Assembly (NCBI GenBank): GCA_017860005.1
Contig: JAFNAE010000004.1
Coordinates: forward strand, 1-46,130
Length of the DNA stretch: 46,130 nucleotides
Direction of reading: 5' to 3'
DNA from: Acidobacteriota bacterium
GTDB taxonomy: Bacteria; Acidobacteriota; Thermoanaerobaculia; Multivoradales; JAGPDF01
In this document: positions 15,934-23,401 of the stretch, in pieces
Layout: every line of letters starts with the position of its first letter
Numbering within the stretch: the stretch's first letter is position 1
Notes under the pieces: model-generated
Database searches by the model: none
Seen by the model: the letters and a program-made list of their open reading frames with translations, nothing else
Told to the model about the DNA's origin: nothing
Program-made: the position numbers and the translations under genes

Positions 15934-16541
15934 GAGCCCTCCCCGGCGCCGCGGCCGGCGAAGCGGCGCTCGAGCGCCGCCGCGCCCCAGAAGCCGCCGA
16001 CCGCCATCAGGACGACGAGCAGGACGACCAGCCCGGCCGGCAGGTGGAGGACCTCGGGCAGCGTCAGCCGCCCGAGCGCGGACGATTCGGCGAAGCCGGA
16101 GATCGCCGGCCAGGCCTCGCCGATCGCGAAGATGCCGGCGAAGATGCCGGCCACGAAGGCGAGCGCGTCGAGCTTGCCGGTGGCGAGCGCGACCAGCGAG
16201 GTGCCCGGGCAGTAGCCGCCGACGACGAAGCCGACGCCGAGCAGCAGCCCGCCCGCGACCTGCGGCCACAGGAAGGTCGGCGAGACGTAGACCAGCGAGA
16301 GGTCGACCCAGCCCAGCCAGCCGAGGTAGAAGAGCCCGAGCATGGCGGTCACGATCGCCGTGAACATCACGCGAAAGACCGCCATGTCCTTCAGGTAGAA
16401 CTGGTCGGTGAGCTTGCGCGCCGAGCCGAAGCCGGCCCGCTCGAGGAAGAAGCCGAAGCCGATGCCGATCAGGAAGGCCACGACGAGCGAGAACTCGTCG
16501 CCGAACAGTCCGAACTTGAAGAGCGGGGCGTTCACTGCCAT
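15930..16541 (-). CDS. YeeE/YedE (DUF395) family membrane protein, second half-size subunit
   Basis: The product is 203 aa. ATG at 16541 lies just after CGGAGGC. It overlaps the end of the preceding YeeE-like gene by 10 nt in another frame, so they are translationally coupled. It has about five membrane segments (FSLVVAFLIGIGFGFFLE, VMFTAIVTAMLGLFYL, VAGGLLLGVGFVVGG, ALAFVAGIFAGIFAI, VVLLVVLMAVGG). The Cys-containing motif GGYCPGTSLVALATGKLDAL is the YeeE/YedE sulfur-transport signature. In family members that import thiosulfate, such cysteines line the pathway. Single-chain family members have two of these halves; here they are separate genes that may form a heterodimer. Thiosulfate or another reduced sulfur compound is the inferred substrate. 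Confidence 0.85.
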   Translation of the reverse strand: MAVNAPLFKFGLFGDEFSLVVAFLIGIGFGFFLERAGFGSARKLTDQFYLKDMAVFRVMFTAIVTAMLGLFYLGWLGWVDLSLVYVSPTFLWPQVAGGLLLGVGFVVGGYCPGTSLVALATGKLDALAFVAGIFAGIFAIGEAWPAISGFAESSALGRLTLPEVLHLPAGLVVLLVVLMAVGGFWGAAALERRFAGRGAGEGS

Positions 16542-17074
16542 TGCCTCCGGAGGAACCAGGCCGCGCCGTAGCCGCCGGCGAAGACCATCAGCATGAAGGC
16601 CCAGCCTCCCGCCGAGAGCAGCGCGCCGCCGGTCAGCGCCTGGCCGCTGGTGCAGCCGCGCCCCAGCTTGGCGCCGATGCCCATCAGGGCGCCGCCCACG
16701 AAGGCGAAGGCGAAGCGGCCTCCGGTCGAGATGCGCGGTCCCTTCTCGACCGTGCGCCGCACGCGTCCGGCGAGCAGGCCGGACAGGAAGCCGCCGGCCA
16801 GCACACCGAGCACCTCGAACACCAGCCACTCCTTGAGCGGGTGGCCGACGCCGCTCTCGAGGTACTCCTTCCAGAACGGATTCGCCTGGGCGTGCGCCGG
16901 GGCGAGCGCGTCGACGGCCACGGCGCACGCGGACGAGAAGGCGCCCGAGGCGCCCAGCCCGCGCCCCATGACCACGAAGGAGGCGAGCAGGACCAGGCCG
17001 AGGCCGATGCCGGCGAGGTAGGGGTTCGTGTAGGGCGCCGGCCCGCGACGGGCCGGCTGGGAGAGCGAGGACAT
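16532..17074 (-). CDS. YeeE/YedE (DUF395) family membrane protein, first half-size subunit
   Basis: The product is 180 aa. ATG at 17074 is chosen over the in-frame ATG at 17089 because GGAGGTG lies 6 nt before it; the longer start would begin inside that ribosome binding site. Membrane segments include AGIGLGLVLLASFVVMG, VFEVLGVLAGGFLSGLL, FAFAFVGGALMGIGA and AGGWAFMLMVFAGGYG. The motif KLGRGCTSGQALTGGAL carries the family Cys. An external loop (about 55-75) may extend into the periplasm. It lies 20 nt downstream of the NrfD gene and overlaps the second YeeE-like gene. The role is probably uptake of a sulfur compound linked to the adjacent reductase. Confidence 0.85.
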   Translation of the reverse strand: MSSLSQPARRGPAPYTNPYLAGIGLGLVLLASFVVMGRGLGASGAFSSACAVAVDALAPAHAQANPFWKEYLESGVGHPLKEWLVFEVLGVLAGGFLSGLLAGRVRRTVEKGPRISTGGRFAFAFVGGALMGIGAKLGRGCTSGQALTGGALLSAGGWAFMLMVFAGGYGAAWFLRRQWQ

Positions 17075-17094
17075 GCGCGACACCTCCATGGCCT

Positions 17095-18042
17095 TCACAG
17101 TCCGGCCAGGCGCAGCCAGTGGCTGACCTGCCCGGCCTGAACGATCACGAATCGCAGCACCAGACCGCCGGAGATCACGAGCAGAGGCGCGACCGGAGTG
17201 TGCGCGACCTTGTGCTCGACCGCGAGCAGCTGGACGACGAGGGGGACGACGATGCCCAGGCCGACGACGCCCACCCAGAACAGGGCGCCGAACGGCCCGG
17301 TGAGCAGCAGGTCCGCCGCGCGCGCGTGGGCGCCGCTCGCGGTGAGCAGGCCGATCAGGAACAGCGCCAGGAAGACCAGCTCGGCGATCAGGAAGCCGTT
17401 GTCGGCCTTGGCCAGCAGCTCGCGCTCGGCGGCGTCGCGCGCGGTCAAGTGGACGAAGGCGGCGGCGGCCGACAGGCCCGAGACCAGGAAGAGCGGGCCG
17501 AGCAGCGCGCTGTTCCAGAGCGGACGGGCGCCGAGCGCGGAGAGCAGCACGCCGGTGTATACGCCCAGCAGGCCGCCCAGGATCATGTTCGTGGCGCCGA
17601 TCCAGCGCGGCGCCGCCGGCCGCTCCACCAGCCGGTCGGAGAGCTCGCCCAGGGCCGGTGCGCGCCGCCGCAGCGGCGCGGGCACGCGCATCAGCAGGTT
17701 GGCCGCGAGCGCCGGGTAGACGAGGACCAGGATCCAGGCCCCCCACGACATCGGAGAGCCCGGCTCGAAGGTCGTGTAGAGGCGCCAGACGAACGCCTTG
17801 TGCTCGAGGTCGAGGAAGAGCGCGAGCATGCCGGCGGAGAGCAGCACGAGGCTCATTCCGGGCAGCACGTAGCAGGCCGAGCGCGCGTTGCGCCAGCGGC
17901 CGGAGAACAGGAAGTAGCCGGAGATCAGCATCATCCCGGCGACCAGCCCGCCGAGGAACAGGTAGACGGGGATCTCCCAGCCCCAGACGTGGAGGATCGG
18001 GTCCACCATCGGGTTGCTGCGCGTGGTCGTGAGCTCGGTCAC
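17095..18042 (-). CDS. NrfD/PsrC-type membrane subunit of a molybdoenzyme complex
   Basis: The product is 315 aa from GTG at 18042, preceded by GAGGAGAG. It has eight to nine membrane segments (PVYLFLGGLVAGMMLISGYF, VLPGMSLVLLSAGMLALFL, WGAWILVLVYPALAANLLM, ILGGLLGVYTGVLLSALG and others). The opening VWGWEIPVYLFLGGLVAG is typical of NrfD proteins, which hold the quinone site and pass electrons between the menaquinone pool and the ferredoxin-like subunit. There is no heme-binding pattern. It completes an A-B-C complex with the two genes upstream, spaced 16 nt from the ferredoxin gene. Confidence 0.92.
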   Translation of the reverse strand: MTELTTTRSNPMVDPILHVWGWEIPVYLFLGGLVAGMMLISGYFLFSGRWRNARSACYVLPGMSLVLLSAGMLALFLDLEHKAFVWRLYTTFEPGSPMSWGAWILVLVYPALAANLLMRVPAPLRRRAPALGELSDRLVERPAAPRWIGATNMILGGLLGVYTGVLLSALGARPLWNSALLGPLFLVSGLSAAAAFVHLTARDAAERELLAKADNGFLIAELVFLALFLIGLLTASGAHARAADLLLTGPFGALFWVGVVGLGIVVPLVVQLLAVEHKVAHTPVAPLLVISGGLVLRFVIVQAGQVSHWLRLAGL

Positions 18043-18058
18043 GGCGTCTCTCCTCGCC

Positions 18059-18598
18059 TCAGCTCAGGTAGAAGATGCGCGGCCGGGTGCCGGCCTCGGG
18101 CAGGAGCGCATGGTGGCGACGGGACTGGAGCAGGCGCGAGACCTCGCTCTGCGGGTCGTCGAGGTCGCCGAAGTGCATGCAGCGGGTCGGGCAGACCGCC
18201 ACGCAGGCCGGGTCCTGGCCCGCCTCGACCCGGTGGATGCAGAAGGTGCACTTGTCGGCGTAGCCGTCGGGGTGGACGAAGCGGGCGTCGTAGGGGCAGG
18301 AGGCGAGGCAGGCCTTGCAGCCGATGCACTGCTCGTGGTTGACCAGCACGATGCGCCCGAACTCCTCGACGTGCGACGCCCCGGTCGGGCAGCAGGTGAC
18401 GCAGGGCGGCTCGTCGCAGTGGTTGCAGCGCTCGGTGCGGATCTCCATCGACAGGGTGGGGAACCGGCCGCTCACCTCGGTGGTGATCCAGTCGCGATGG
18501 AACCCCTCGGGCACCTGGTTCTCGGTCTTGCAGGCGATCACGCAATCCATGCACCCGACGCAGCGCGCGGTGTCGATGACCATGCCGAAGCGCGCCAT
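18059..18598 (-). CDS. Four-cluster [4Fe-4S] ferredoxin subunit (PsrB/NrfC type)
   Basis: The product is 179 aa. Four Cys groups are visible: CVGCMDCVIACK, CNHCDEPPCVTCCP, CIGCKACLASCP and CTFCIHRV with a later CVAVCP. This is the DMSO-reductase-family electron-transfer subunit that links the molybdenum subunit to the membrane subunit. No signal peptide is present; partner export through the TAT-bearing molybdenum subunit is the usual route. AGGAGG lies 6 nt before the ATG at 18598, in the last codons of the upstream gene, so translation is coupled. Confidence 0.94.
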   Translation of the reverse strand: MARFGMVIDTARCVGCMDCVIACKTENQVPEGFHRDWITTEVSGRFPTLSMEIRTERCNHCDEPPCVTCCPTGASHVEEFGRIVLVNHEQCIGCKACLASCPYDARFVHPDGYADKCTFCIHRVEAGQDPACVAVCPTRCMHFGDLDDPQSEVSRLLQSRRHHALLPEAGTRPRIFYLS

Positions 18599-18599
18599 C

Positions 18600-20807
18600 T
18601 CAGGCCTCCTTCCCGGCGCCCGCCCGCAGGGTGACGAAGTTGACGTTCATGCCGGTGCCGCCCATCAGCGGATCGACCGCATAGCGCGTGATGAGCTGGG
18701 CGTCGGAGGCGCCGCGCCCGACGGTGCGCCGGAGGCCCTTGGCGGTGTGGCCGAAGCCGTGCACGAGGTAGACGCAGTCGGTGCGGATGCGCTCGGTGGC
18801 CTTGATCCGGATCGGGGCGCTCTCGACGCCGTCCTGGTTGACGAGGCGCACCGCGTCGCCGTTGGCGAGCCCCGACCGGCGCACCACGTCGGCGTTGATC
18901 CAGACTTCGTTCTCGGGCATCGCCTCGGCGAGCAGCGGATTGGTCTGCGTGCGCGAGAACGTGTGCACCGGGGCGCGGCCGAAGAGCAGCCGGAAGTAGC
19001 CGGGCGGCGGCTCGGGGTGGGGTGTGTAGCGGGGCACCGGGTCGAAGCCGTGCTCGGCGAGCTGGTTGGACCAGAACTCGACCTTGCCCGACGGCGTCGG
19101 GAACTCGAGCGCGTGTCCCTCCTCGACCGTGATCGGGCGGTGGGGCCCGACCACGACGCCGCGCCGCTTGAGCTCGGCGAGCGAGAGGCCGGCCGGCGCC
19201 AGGCGGGCCTCGAGGTACTCCTCGACGGTGCGCCAGGGGTACCAGGCCTCGAGCCCGAGCCGGAGCGCGAGCTCGCGCGCGATCCACCAGTTCGGCCGCT
19301 GATCGTCCGGGGACTCGACCACCGGCTGGCGCAGCGAGACGAACGGCTCGCGGAACGCCTCGGTGTTGAGGTCGTCGTAGCGCTCCAGGTAGACCGACTC
19401 GGGCAGCACCACGTCGGCCCAGCCGGCGATCTCGGACGGCACCACGTCGACCACCACCATGAGGTCGAGCGCCTGGATCGCGCGCAACGTCTCCTCCTGG
19501 TTGGGCAGGGCCTGGAGCAGGTTCGTCGCGTAGACGAACCAGGCCTTGATCGGGTACGGGCGGCCGCTCAGGGTCGCCTCGCGGATGCCGTTGGTGAGCC
19601 CCAGGTCGGCGAACGGGTACCTGCCGTCGGGGTTGTCGACCGGCGGCCGTCCGGCGTGGGGATAGGGCGGGTAGGGGTACTTCGGCACCTCGAACGAGGC
19701 CGGGAAGAAGAAGCCCCCCCGGCGCCCCCAGCTGCCGAGCAGCGCGTTGACCAGCGCGATGGCGCGGCTGCGCTGGGCGTCGTCGCCGTACCAGGTGACG
19801 TGGCGGCCCGGGTGGACGAGGGTCGCGGGGCGATGGCGCGCCATCTCGCGCGCCGTCTCGCGGATCGCCGCCGGCTCGAGACCGGTGACCGGGAAGGCCC
19901 ACTCCGGTGTCCAGGGGGCGATCGCGGCGGCGAACGCCTCGAAGCCGTGGCCGTGGGCCGCGACGAACTCCCTGTCGTAGAGCCCCTCGCCGACCAGCAC
20001 GTTCATCCACGCCAGCAGCAGCGCGAGGTCGGTGCCGGGCTTGATCGGCAGGTAGTGCTTCGCCTTGCCGGCCGCGACCGAGAAGCGCGGGTCGGCCACG
20101 ATCACGCTCGCCCCGGCGCCGACCGCGTCCGCGAACTCCTGGACCTGGCTGTTGTGCATGTTCTCGCCCAGGTGGGAACCGAGCAGGACCAGGCAGCGCG
20201 CGTTGGCGATGTCGGTGCGCTCCGGCGTGGCGACGTCCTCGCCGAAGGTGAGCTGGAAGCCGACGTCGCGGGGGCCGCGGCACTGGGCATAGGAGGGAGC
20301 CACCAGGTTGGGCGTGCCGAAGGCCTTGAAGGTGTGCTTGAGGAAGTTGCCGCCGATGCCATGGCTGAAGAACGCCAGCGCCTCGGGGCCGTGCTCGGCC
20401 TTGAGGCGCTGGAGCCTCCCGGCGATCTCGCCCAGCGCCTCGTCCCAGGTGACCTCGACCCACTCGTCCTCGCCGCGGTTCCGGCGCCGCACCAGCGGCG
20501 TGCGCAGCCGGTCCGTGTCGTAGTAGGCGCCGACGCCGCCGGTGCCGCGCGGGCAGAGCCGGCCGCGCGAGAGCGGGTCCTCCGGGTTGCCCTCGATCTT
20601 CCAGAGCCGGCCGTTCCTGGTGGTGGCGATCGCGGCGCACTTCCAGAAGCAGAGGTCGCAGTAGGTCGGCACCCGCTCGAGGCGGTCGCCGGGACGCGCG
20701 GGGCCGAAGAAGTCCCCGGCCCAGGAGGGTGCGCGCGAGCCGAGCGTGGCGGCGGCGCCGGCCCCGGCGCCGATCTTGAGGAACCTTCTCCTTGACAATA
20801 TGGCCAT
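18600..20807 (-). CDS. Molybdopterin oxidoreductase, PsrA/PhsA-like (polysulfide/thiosulfate reductase type)
   Basis: The product is 735 aa. The N-terminus has a twin-arginine signal (SRRRFLK, then an Ala/Gly-rich stretch), so the folded protein is exported. Cys50, Cys53, Cys57 and Cys85 bind the N-terminal [4Fe-4S] cluster (YCDLCFWKC; GRLCPRG). Cys176 in SYAQCRGPRD is the probable molybdenum ligand. Typical family segments follow: LVLLGSHLGENMHN, VADPRFS, IKPGTDLALLLAWMN, WADVVLPESVYLERYDD and a C-terminal cap domain (GRAPVHTFSRTQTNP; HGFGHTAKGL). The cap resembles PsrA/PhsA. The neighbours (ferredoxin, NrfD, YeeE pair, rhodanese fold) support a sulfur oxyanion or polysulfide substrate, but the direction and substrate are inferred. 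The SD is weak (CGGAG, 9 nt before the ATG). Confidence 0.9.
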   Translation of the reverse strand: MAILSRRRFLKIGAGAGAAATLGSRAPSWAGDFFGPARPGDRLERVPTYCDLCFWKCAAIATTRNGRLWKIEGNPEDPLSRGRLCPRGTGGVGAYYDTDRLRTPLVRRRNRGEDEWVEVTWDEALGEIAGRLQRLKAEHGPEALAFFSHGIGGNFLKHTFKAFGTPNLVAPSYAQCRGPRDVGFQLTFGEDVATPERTDIANARCLVLLGSHLGENMHNSQVQEFADAVGAGASVIVADPRFSVAAGKAKHYLPIKPGTDLALLLAWMNVLVGEGLYDREFVAAHGHGFEAFAAAIAPWTPEWAFPVTGLEPAAIRETAREMARHRPATLVHPGRHVTWYGDDAQRSRAIALVNALLGSWGRRGGFFFPASFEVPKYPYPPYPHAGRPPVDNPDGRYPFADLGLTNGIREATLSGRPYPIKAWFVYATNLLQALPNQEETLRAIQALDLMVVVDVVPSEIAGWADVVLPESVYLERYDDLNTEAFREPFVSLRQPVVESPDDQRPNWWIARELALRLGLEAWYPWRTVEEYLEARLAPAGLSLAELKRRGVVVGPHRPITVEEGHALEFPTPSGKVEFWSNQLAEHGFDPVPRYTPHPEPPPGYFRLLFGRAPVHTFSRTQTNPLLAEAMPENEVWINADVVRRSGLANGDAVRLVNQDGVESAPIRIKATERIRTDCVYLVHGFGHTAKGLRRTVGRGASDAQLITRYAVDPLMGGTGMNVNFVTLRAGAGKEA

Positions 20808-20809
20808 AT
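20798..20809. promoter_or_regulatory. 12-bp perfect palindrome over the molybdoenzyme start codon
   Basis: ATATGGCCATAT is self-complementary and contains the ATG of the molybdoenzyme gene. It stands out as an AT-rich patch in GC-rich DNA. It could be an operator half of the regulatory region or chance. Confidence 0.25.
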
Positions 20810-20828
20810 CGCTATGCTCCGGACACGA

Positions 20829-20847
20829 TTGTTCCTCTGAGGAACAA
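20829..20847. promoter_or_regulatory. 19-nt perfect palindrome, candidate operator of the sulfur operon
   Basis: Two 9-bp arms around a single T (TTGTTCCTC-T-GAGGAACAA) lie 22 bp upstream of the molybdoenzyme ATG, in the only gap available for the operon promoter. The centre is too short for a good RNA hairpin without opening the inner pairs, so a dimeric DNA-binding regulator is more likely. On the minus strand AACAAT at its 3' edge could serve as a -10 box, but no good -35 is seen. Confidence 0.5.
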
Positions 20848-20875
20848 GCGCTCGAAACGTCCGCAGGGGTGAGGC

Positions 20876-20904
20876 GGCGCCCCCCCGGCGAGGCGGGCGG
20901 CGCC
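20876..20904 (-). terminator. Candidate GC-rich hairpin after serC
   Basis: GGCGCCCCCC (20876-20885) pairs with GGGCGGCGCC (20895-20904) at 9 of 10 positions, leaving a 9-nt loop, about 40 bases past the serC stop. It has no T-tract, so factor-independent termination is uncertain. Confidence 0.25.
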
Positions 20905-20943
20905 AGGGCCGTCCGCGCGCCGGCGGCGGGGCGTGCCGCCGCG

Positions 20944-22047
20944 TCAGCCGGCGCGGCGCTGGAACTCGGCCATGAACGAGACCAGGGCGTCCACGCCGGC
21001 CTCGGGGAAGGCGTTGTAGATCGAAGCCCGGATGCCGCCCACCGAGCGGTGGCCCTTGAGGCCGCTGAGCTCCTGCGCGGTCGCCTCGGCGACGAAGCGC
21101 TTCTCGAGCTCCTCGGAGGGGAGCCGGAAGGTGATGTTCATCCAGGACCGGCTGTCGGGGCGGGCGTGGCCGCGGTAGAAGCCGCCGCTGCCGTCGATCG
21201 CGGCGTAGACCTTCTCGGCCTTGCGCCGGTTGCGCGCCTCGACCGCCGCCAGCCCGCCGCCCGCGATCAGGTGCCGGAGCACCAGGCGCAGCACGTAGAT
21301 GCCGAACACCGGCGGCGTGTTGTAGAGCGAGCGCTCCTTGGCGTGGGTCGCGTACTTGAGATACACGGGCAGGCCGGCCGGGGCGCGCTCGAGCAGGTCC
21401 TCGCGGATCACCACCACGGTCAGGCCGGCGATCGACAGGTTCTTCTGCGCTCCGGCGTAGGTGAGCGCGAACTTCGAGAAGTCCACCGGGCGGCAGAAGA
21501 CGTCGGACGAGGCGTCGTTGACCAGCGGTACGCCGGCCGGGACCTCGGGCACGAAGTGGTACTGCGTGCCGAAGATCGTGTTGTTCGAGGTCATGTGCAC
21601 GTAGGCGGGGCGCTCGGAGAAGCGCACCTCGCCCTGGCCCGGGATGCGGTCGTGGTTCGTGGCCTTCGAGGAGGCGGCGACGTGGACGGCGCCGACCTTC
21701 TGCGCCTCCTTGATCGCCTTCTCCGACCAGACGCCGGTGTCGAGGTAGTCGGCGGTGCCGTCCGGCGGCAACAGGTTCATTGGCACCATCGAGAACTGGA
21801 GCGTGGCGCCGCCCTGGAGGAAGAGGACCTGGTAGCCGGCCGGGATCCCGGCCAGGCGCTTGAAGTCCTCCTCGGCGCCGAAGCAGATCTCCTCGAACGG
21901 CTTGGAGCGGTGCGAGATCTCGAGCACGGACATGCCGACCCCGGGCAGCGCGACCAGATCGCGCTGCGCGGACTCGAGGACTTCGAGAGGAAGAACGGCC
22001 GGGCCGGCCGAGAAATTGAAGACGCGGTGCACGGTGGCGGTGGTCAT
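20944..22047 (-). CDS. serC: Phosphoserine aminotransferase
   Basis: The product is 367 aa. ATG at 22047 follows CGGAGGAATCC; the open frame extends 58 codons upstream without support. SerC features are clear: NFSAGPAVLPLEVLE at the N-terminus, EISHRSKPFE, the PLP phosphate-binding region LFLQGGATLQFSMVPMN, ASSDVFCRPVD with the PLP Asp region, and the Schiff-base Lys202 in YAGAQKNLSIAGLT. It converts 3-phosphohydroxypyruvate and glutamate to phosphoserine and 2-oxoglutarate, the second step of serine biosynthesis; it can also serve pyridoxal phosphate synthesis. The SerA-type gene of the pathway lies about 10 kb away (31475-32725). It diverges from the cluster starting at 22265. Confidence 0.96.
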   Translation of the reverse strand: MTTATVHRVFNFSAGPAVLPLEVLESAQRDLVALPGVGMSVLEISHRSKPFEEICFGAEEDFKRLAGIPAGYQVLFLQGGATLQFSMVPMNLLPPDGTADYLDTGVWSEKAIKEAQKVGAVHVAASSKATNHDRIPGQGEVRFSERPAYVHMTSNNTIFGTQYHFVPEVPAGVPLVNDASSDVFCRPVDFSKFALTYAGAQKNLSIAGLTVVVIREDLLERAPAGLPVYLKYATHAKERSLYNTPPVFGIYVLRLVLRHLIAGGGLAAVEARNRRKAEKVYAAIDGSGGFYRGHARPDSRSWMNITFRLPSEELEKRFVAEATAQELSGLKGHRSVGGIRASIYNAFPEAGVDALVSFMAEFQRRAG

Positions 22048-22264
22048 GGATTCCTCCGGAAGGAGCTGCGACCGACGCCCTGATCCTATCGGGACCGCCC
22101 TGCGTTCCCTAGCGCGGGACGCAGCGCGCCGGGCGCCCGCCGCCGGTAGGGCGGGGCCCCTGCCCGGGAGGGTGGCGACGCTCGAGGGCCCCGGCTCTAG
22201 CCTCCCGGTGGGGCGCAGCACCTCACCCGGCGCCGCCCGCGCGCCGCCAGATTCGGAGCATCTG

Positions 22265-23401
22265 ATGACCGCCTACAAGATCGCCTGGCTTCCCGGAGAC
22301 GGGATCGGCATCGAAGTCCTCGAGGCCACCCGCCTCGTCCTGGACGCCGTCGGATTCGAGGCGCAGTACCTGCACGGCGACATCGGCTGGGAGTTCTGGT
22401 GCCGCGAGGGAGACGCCTTCCCGGCGCGCACCGTCGAGCTGCTCGGCAAGGTGGACGCCGCCATGTTCGGCGCCATCACATCGAAGCCGGCGAAGACCGC
22501 CGAGGCGGAACTGGTGCCCTCGCTGCGCGGCCAGGGGCTCAAGTACCGCTCGCCGATCGTGCGCATGCGGCAGCTCTTCGACCTCTACGTCTGCCACCGG
22601 CCGTGCAAGGCCTACCCCGGCAACCCCCTGAACCACCGCGAGGGGATCGACCTCGTCGTCTTCCGCGAGAACACCGAGGACCTCTACTCGGGCGTCGAGT
22701 TCGCGCCGGTGCCGGCGGAGCTCGCCGGCATGCTCGGTCGCCTCTCCCGGGCCTTCGCGCCGTTCGCGGGCCTCGCCGCCGACGACTACGCGATCTCGTG
22801 CAAGGTCAACACGCGCCGGGGCTCCGAGCGCATCGTGCGGGCGGCCTACGAGTTCGCGCGCGACCACGGGCGCAGGAAGGTCACCATCGTCCACAAGGCC
22901 AACGTGGTGCGCGCCGCCGACGGGCTCTTCCTCGAGGAGGCGAAGAAGGTCGCCCAGGAGTTCCCGGGCATCCAGACCGACGACGCCAACATCGATGCCA
23001 TCTGCATGTGGCTGCTCAAGAATCCCTTCGCCTACGACGTGCTGGTGGCGCCCAACCTGTACGGCGACATCATCTCGGATCTCTGCGCGCAGATGGTCGG
23101 CGGGCTCGGCTTCGGCTGCTCGGGCAACATCGGCGAGAAGCTCGCGGTGTTCGAGCCCACGCACGGCTCGGCTCCGAAGTACGCCGGCCAGTACAAGGTG
23201 AACCCGATCGCCACCATCCTCGCCGCCAAGATGATGCTCGACTGGCTGGGCGAGAAGGAGATGGGCGCGCGGGTCGAGCAGGCGGTGGCGGAGGTGATCG
23301 CCGAGGGCAGCGTCCGTACCTACGACATGGGCGGCAGCGCGACGACCCTGGACCTGGGGCGCGCCATCGCCGCGCGGGTAACGGTGGGGGCCGCCCGATG
23401 A
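22265..23401 (+). CDS. Isocitrate/isopropylmalate dehydrogenase family, NADP-type, with altered substrate pocket
   Basis: The product is 378 aa. ATG at 22265 gives a normal N-terminus (WLPGDGIG); the frame extends upstream without conservation. It is a beta-decarboxylating dehydrogenase. By comparison with E. coli ICDH: Ser113, Arg119, Arg129, Arg153, Tyr160, Lys230, Asp307 and Asp311 have counterparts (S96, R102, R112, R134, Y141, K211, D268, D272). The Asn115 counterpart is Ile98 (RSPIVRMRQ instead of RSLNVALRQ). K305-Y306 in HGSAPKYAG match the NADP-selecting Lys-Tyr pair. It would oxidatively decarboxylate, or reductively make, a substituted malate. Isocitrate, 3-methylmalate-like and isopropylmalate-like substrates are all possible. 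The stop overlaps the next ATG (ATGA). Confidence 0.9.
   Translation: MTAYKIAWLPGDGIGIEVLEATRLVLDAVGFEAQYLHGDIGWEFWCREGDAFPARTVELLGKVDAAMFGAITSKPAKTAEAELVPSLRGQGLKYRSPIVRMRQLFDLYVCHRPCKAYPGNPLNHREGIDLVVFRENTEDLYSGVEFAPVPAELAGMLGRLSRAFAPFAGLAADDYAISCKVNTRRGSERIVRAAYEFARDHGRRKVTIVHKANVVRAADGLFLEEAKKVAQEFPGIQTDDANIDAICMWLLKNPFAYDVLVAPNLYGDIISDLCAQMVGGLGFGCSGNIGEKLAVFEPTHGSAPKYAGQYKVNPIATILAAKMMLDWLGEKEMGARVEQAVAEVIAEGSVRTYDMGGSATTLDLGRAIAARVTVGAAR

Noticed and set aside
20792-20818. Consensus TTGACA followed by TATGCT on the plus strand
   Set aside because: The spacer is only 15 nt and the promoter would fire into the antisense of serC. It overlaps the first codons of the molybdoenzyme, so the match is probably incidental.
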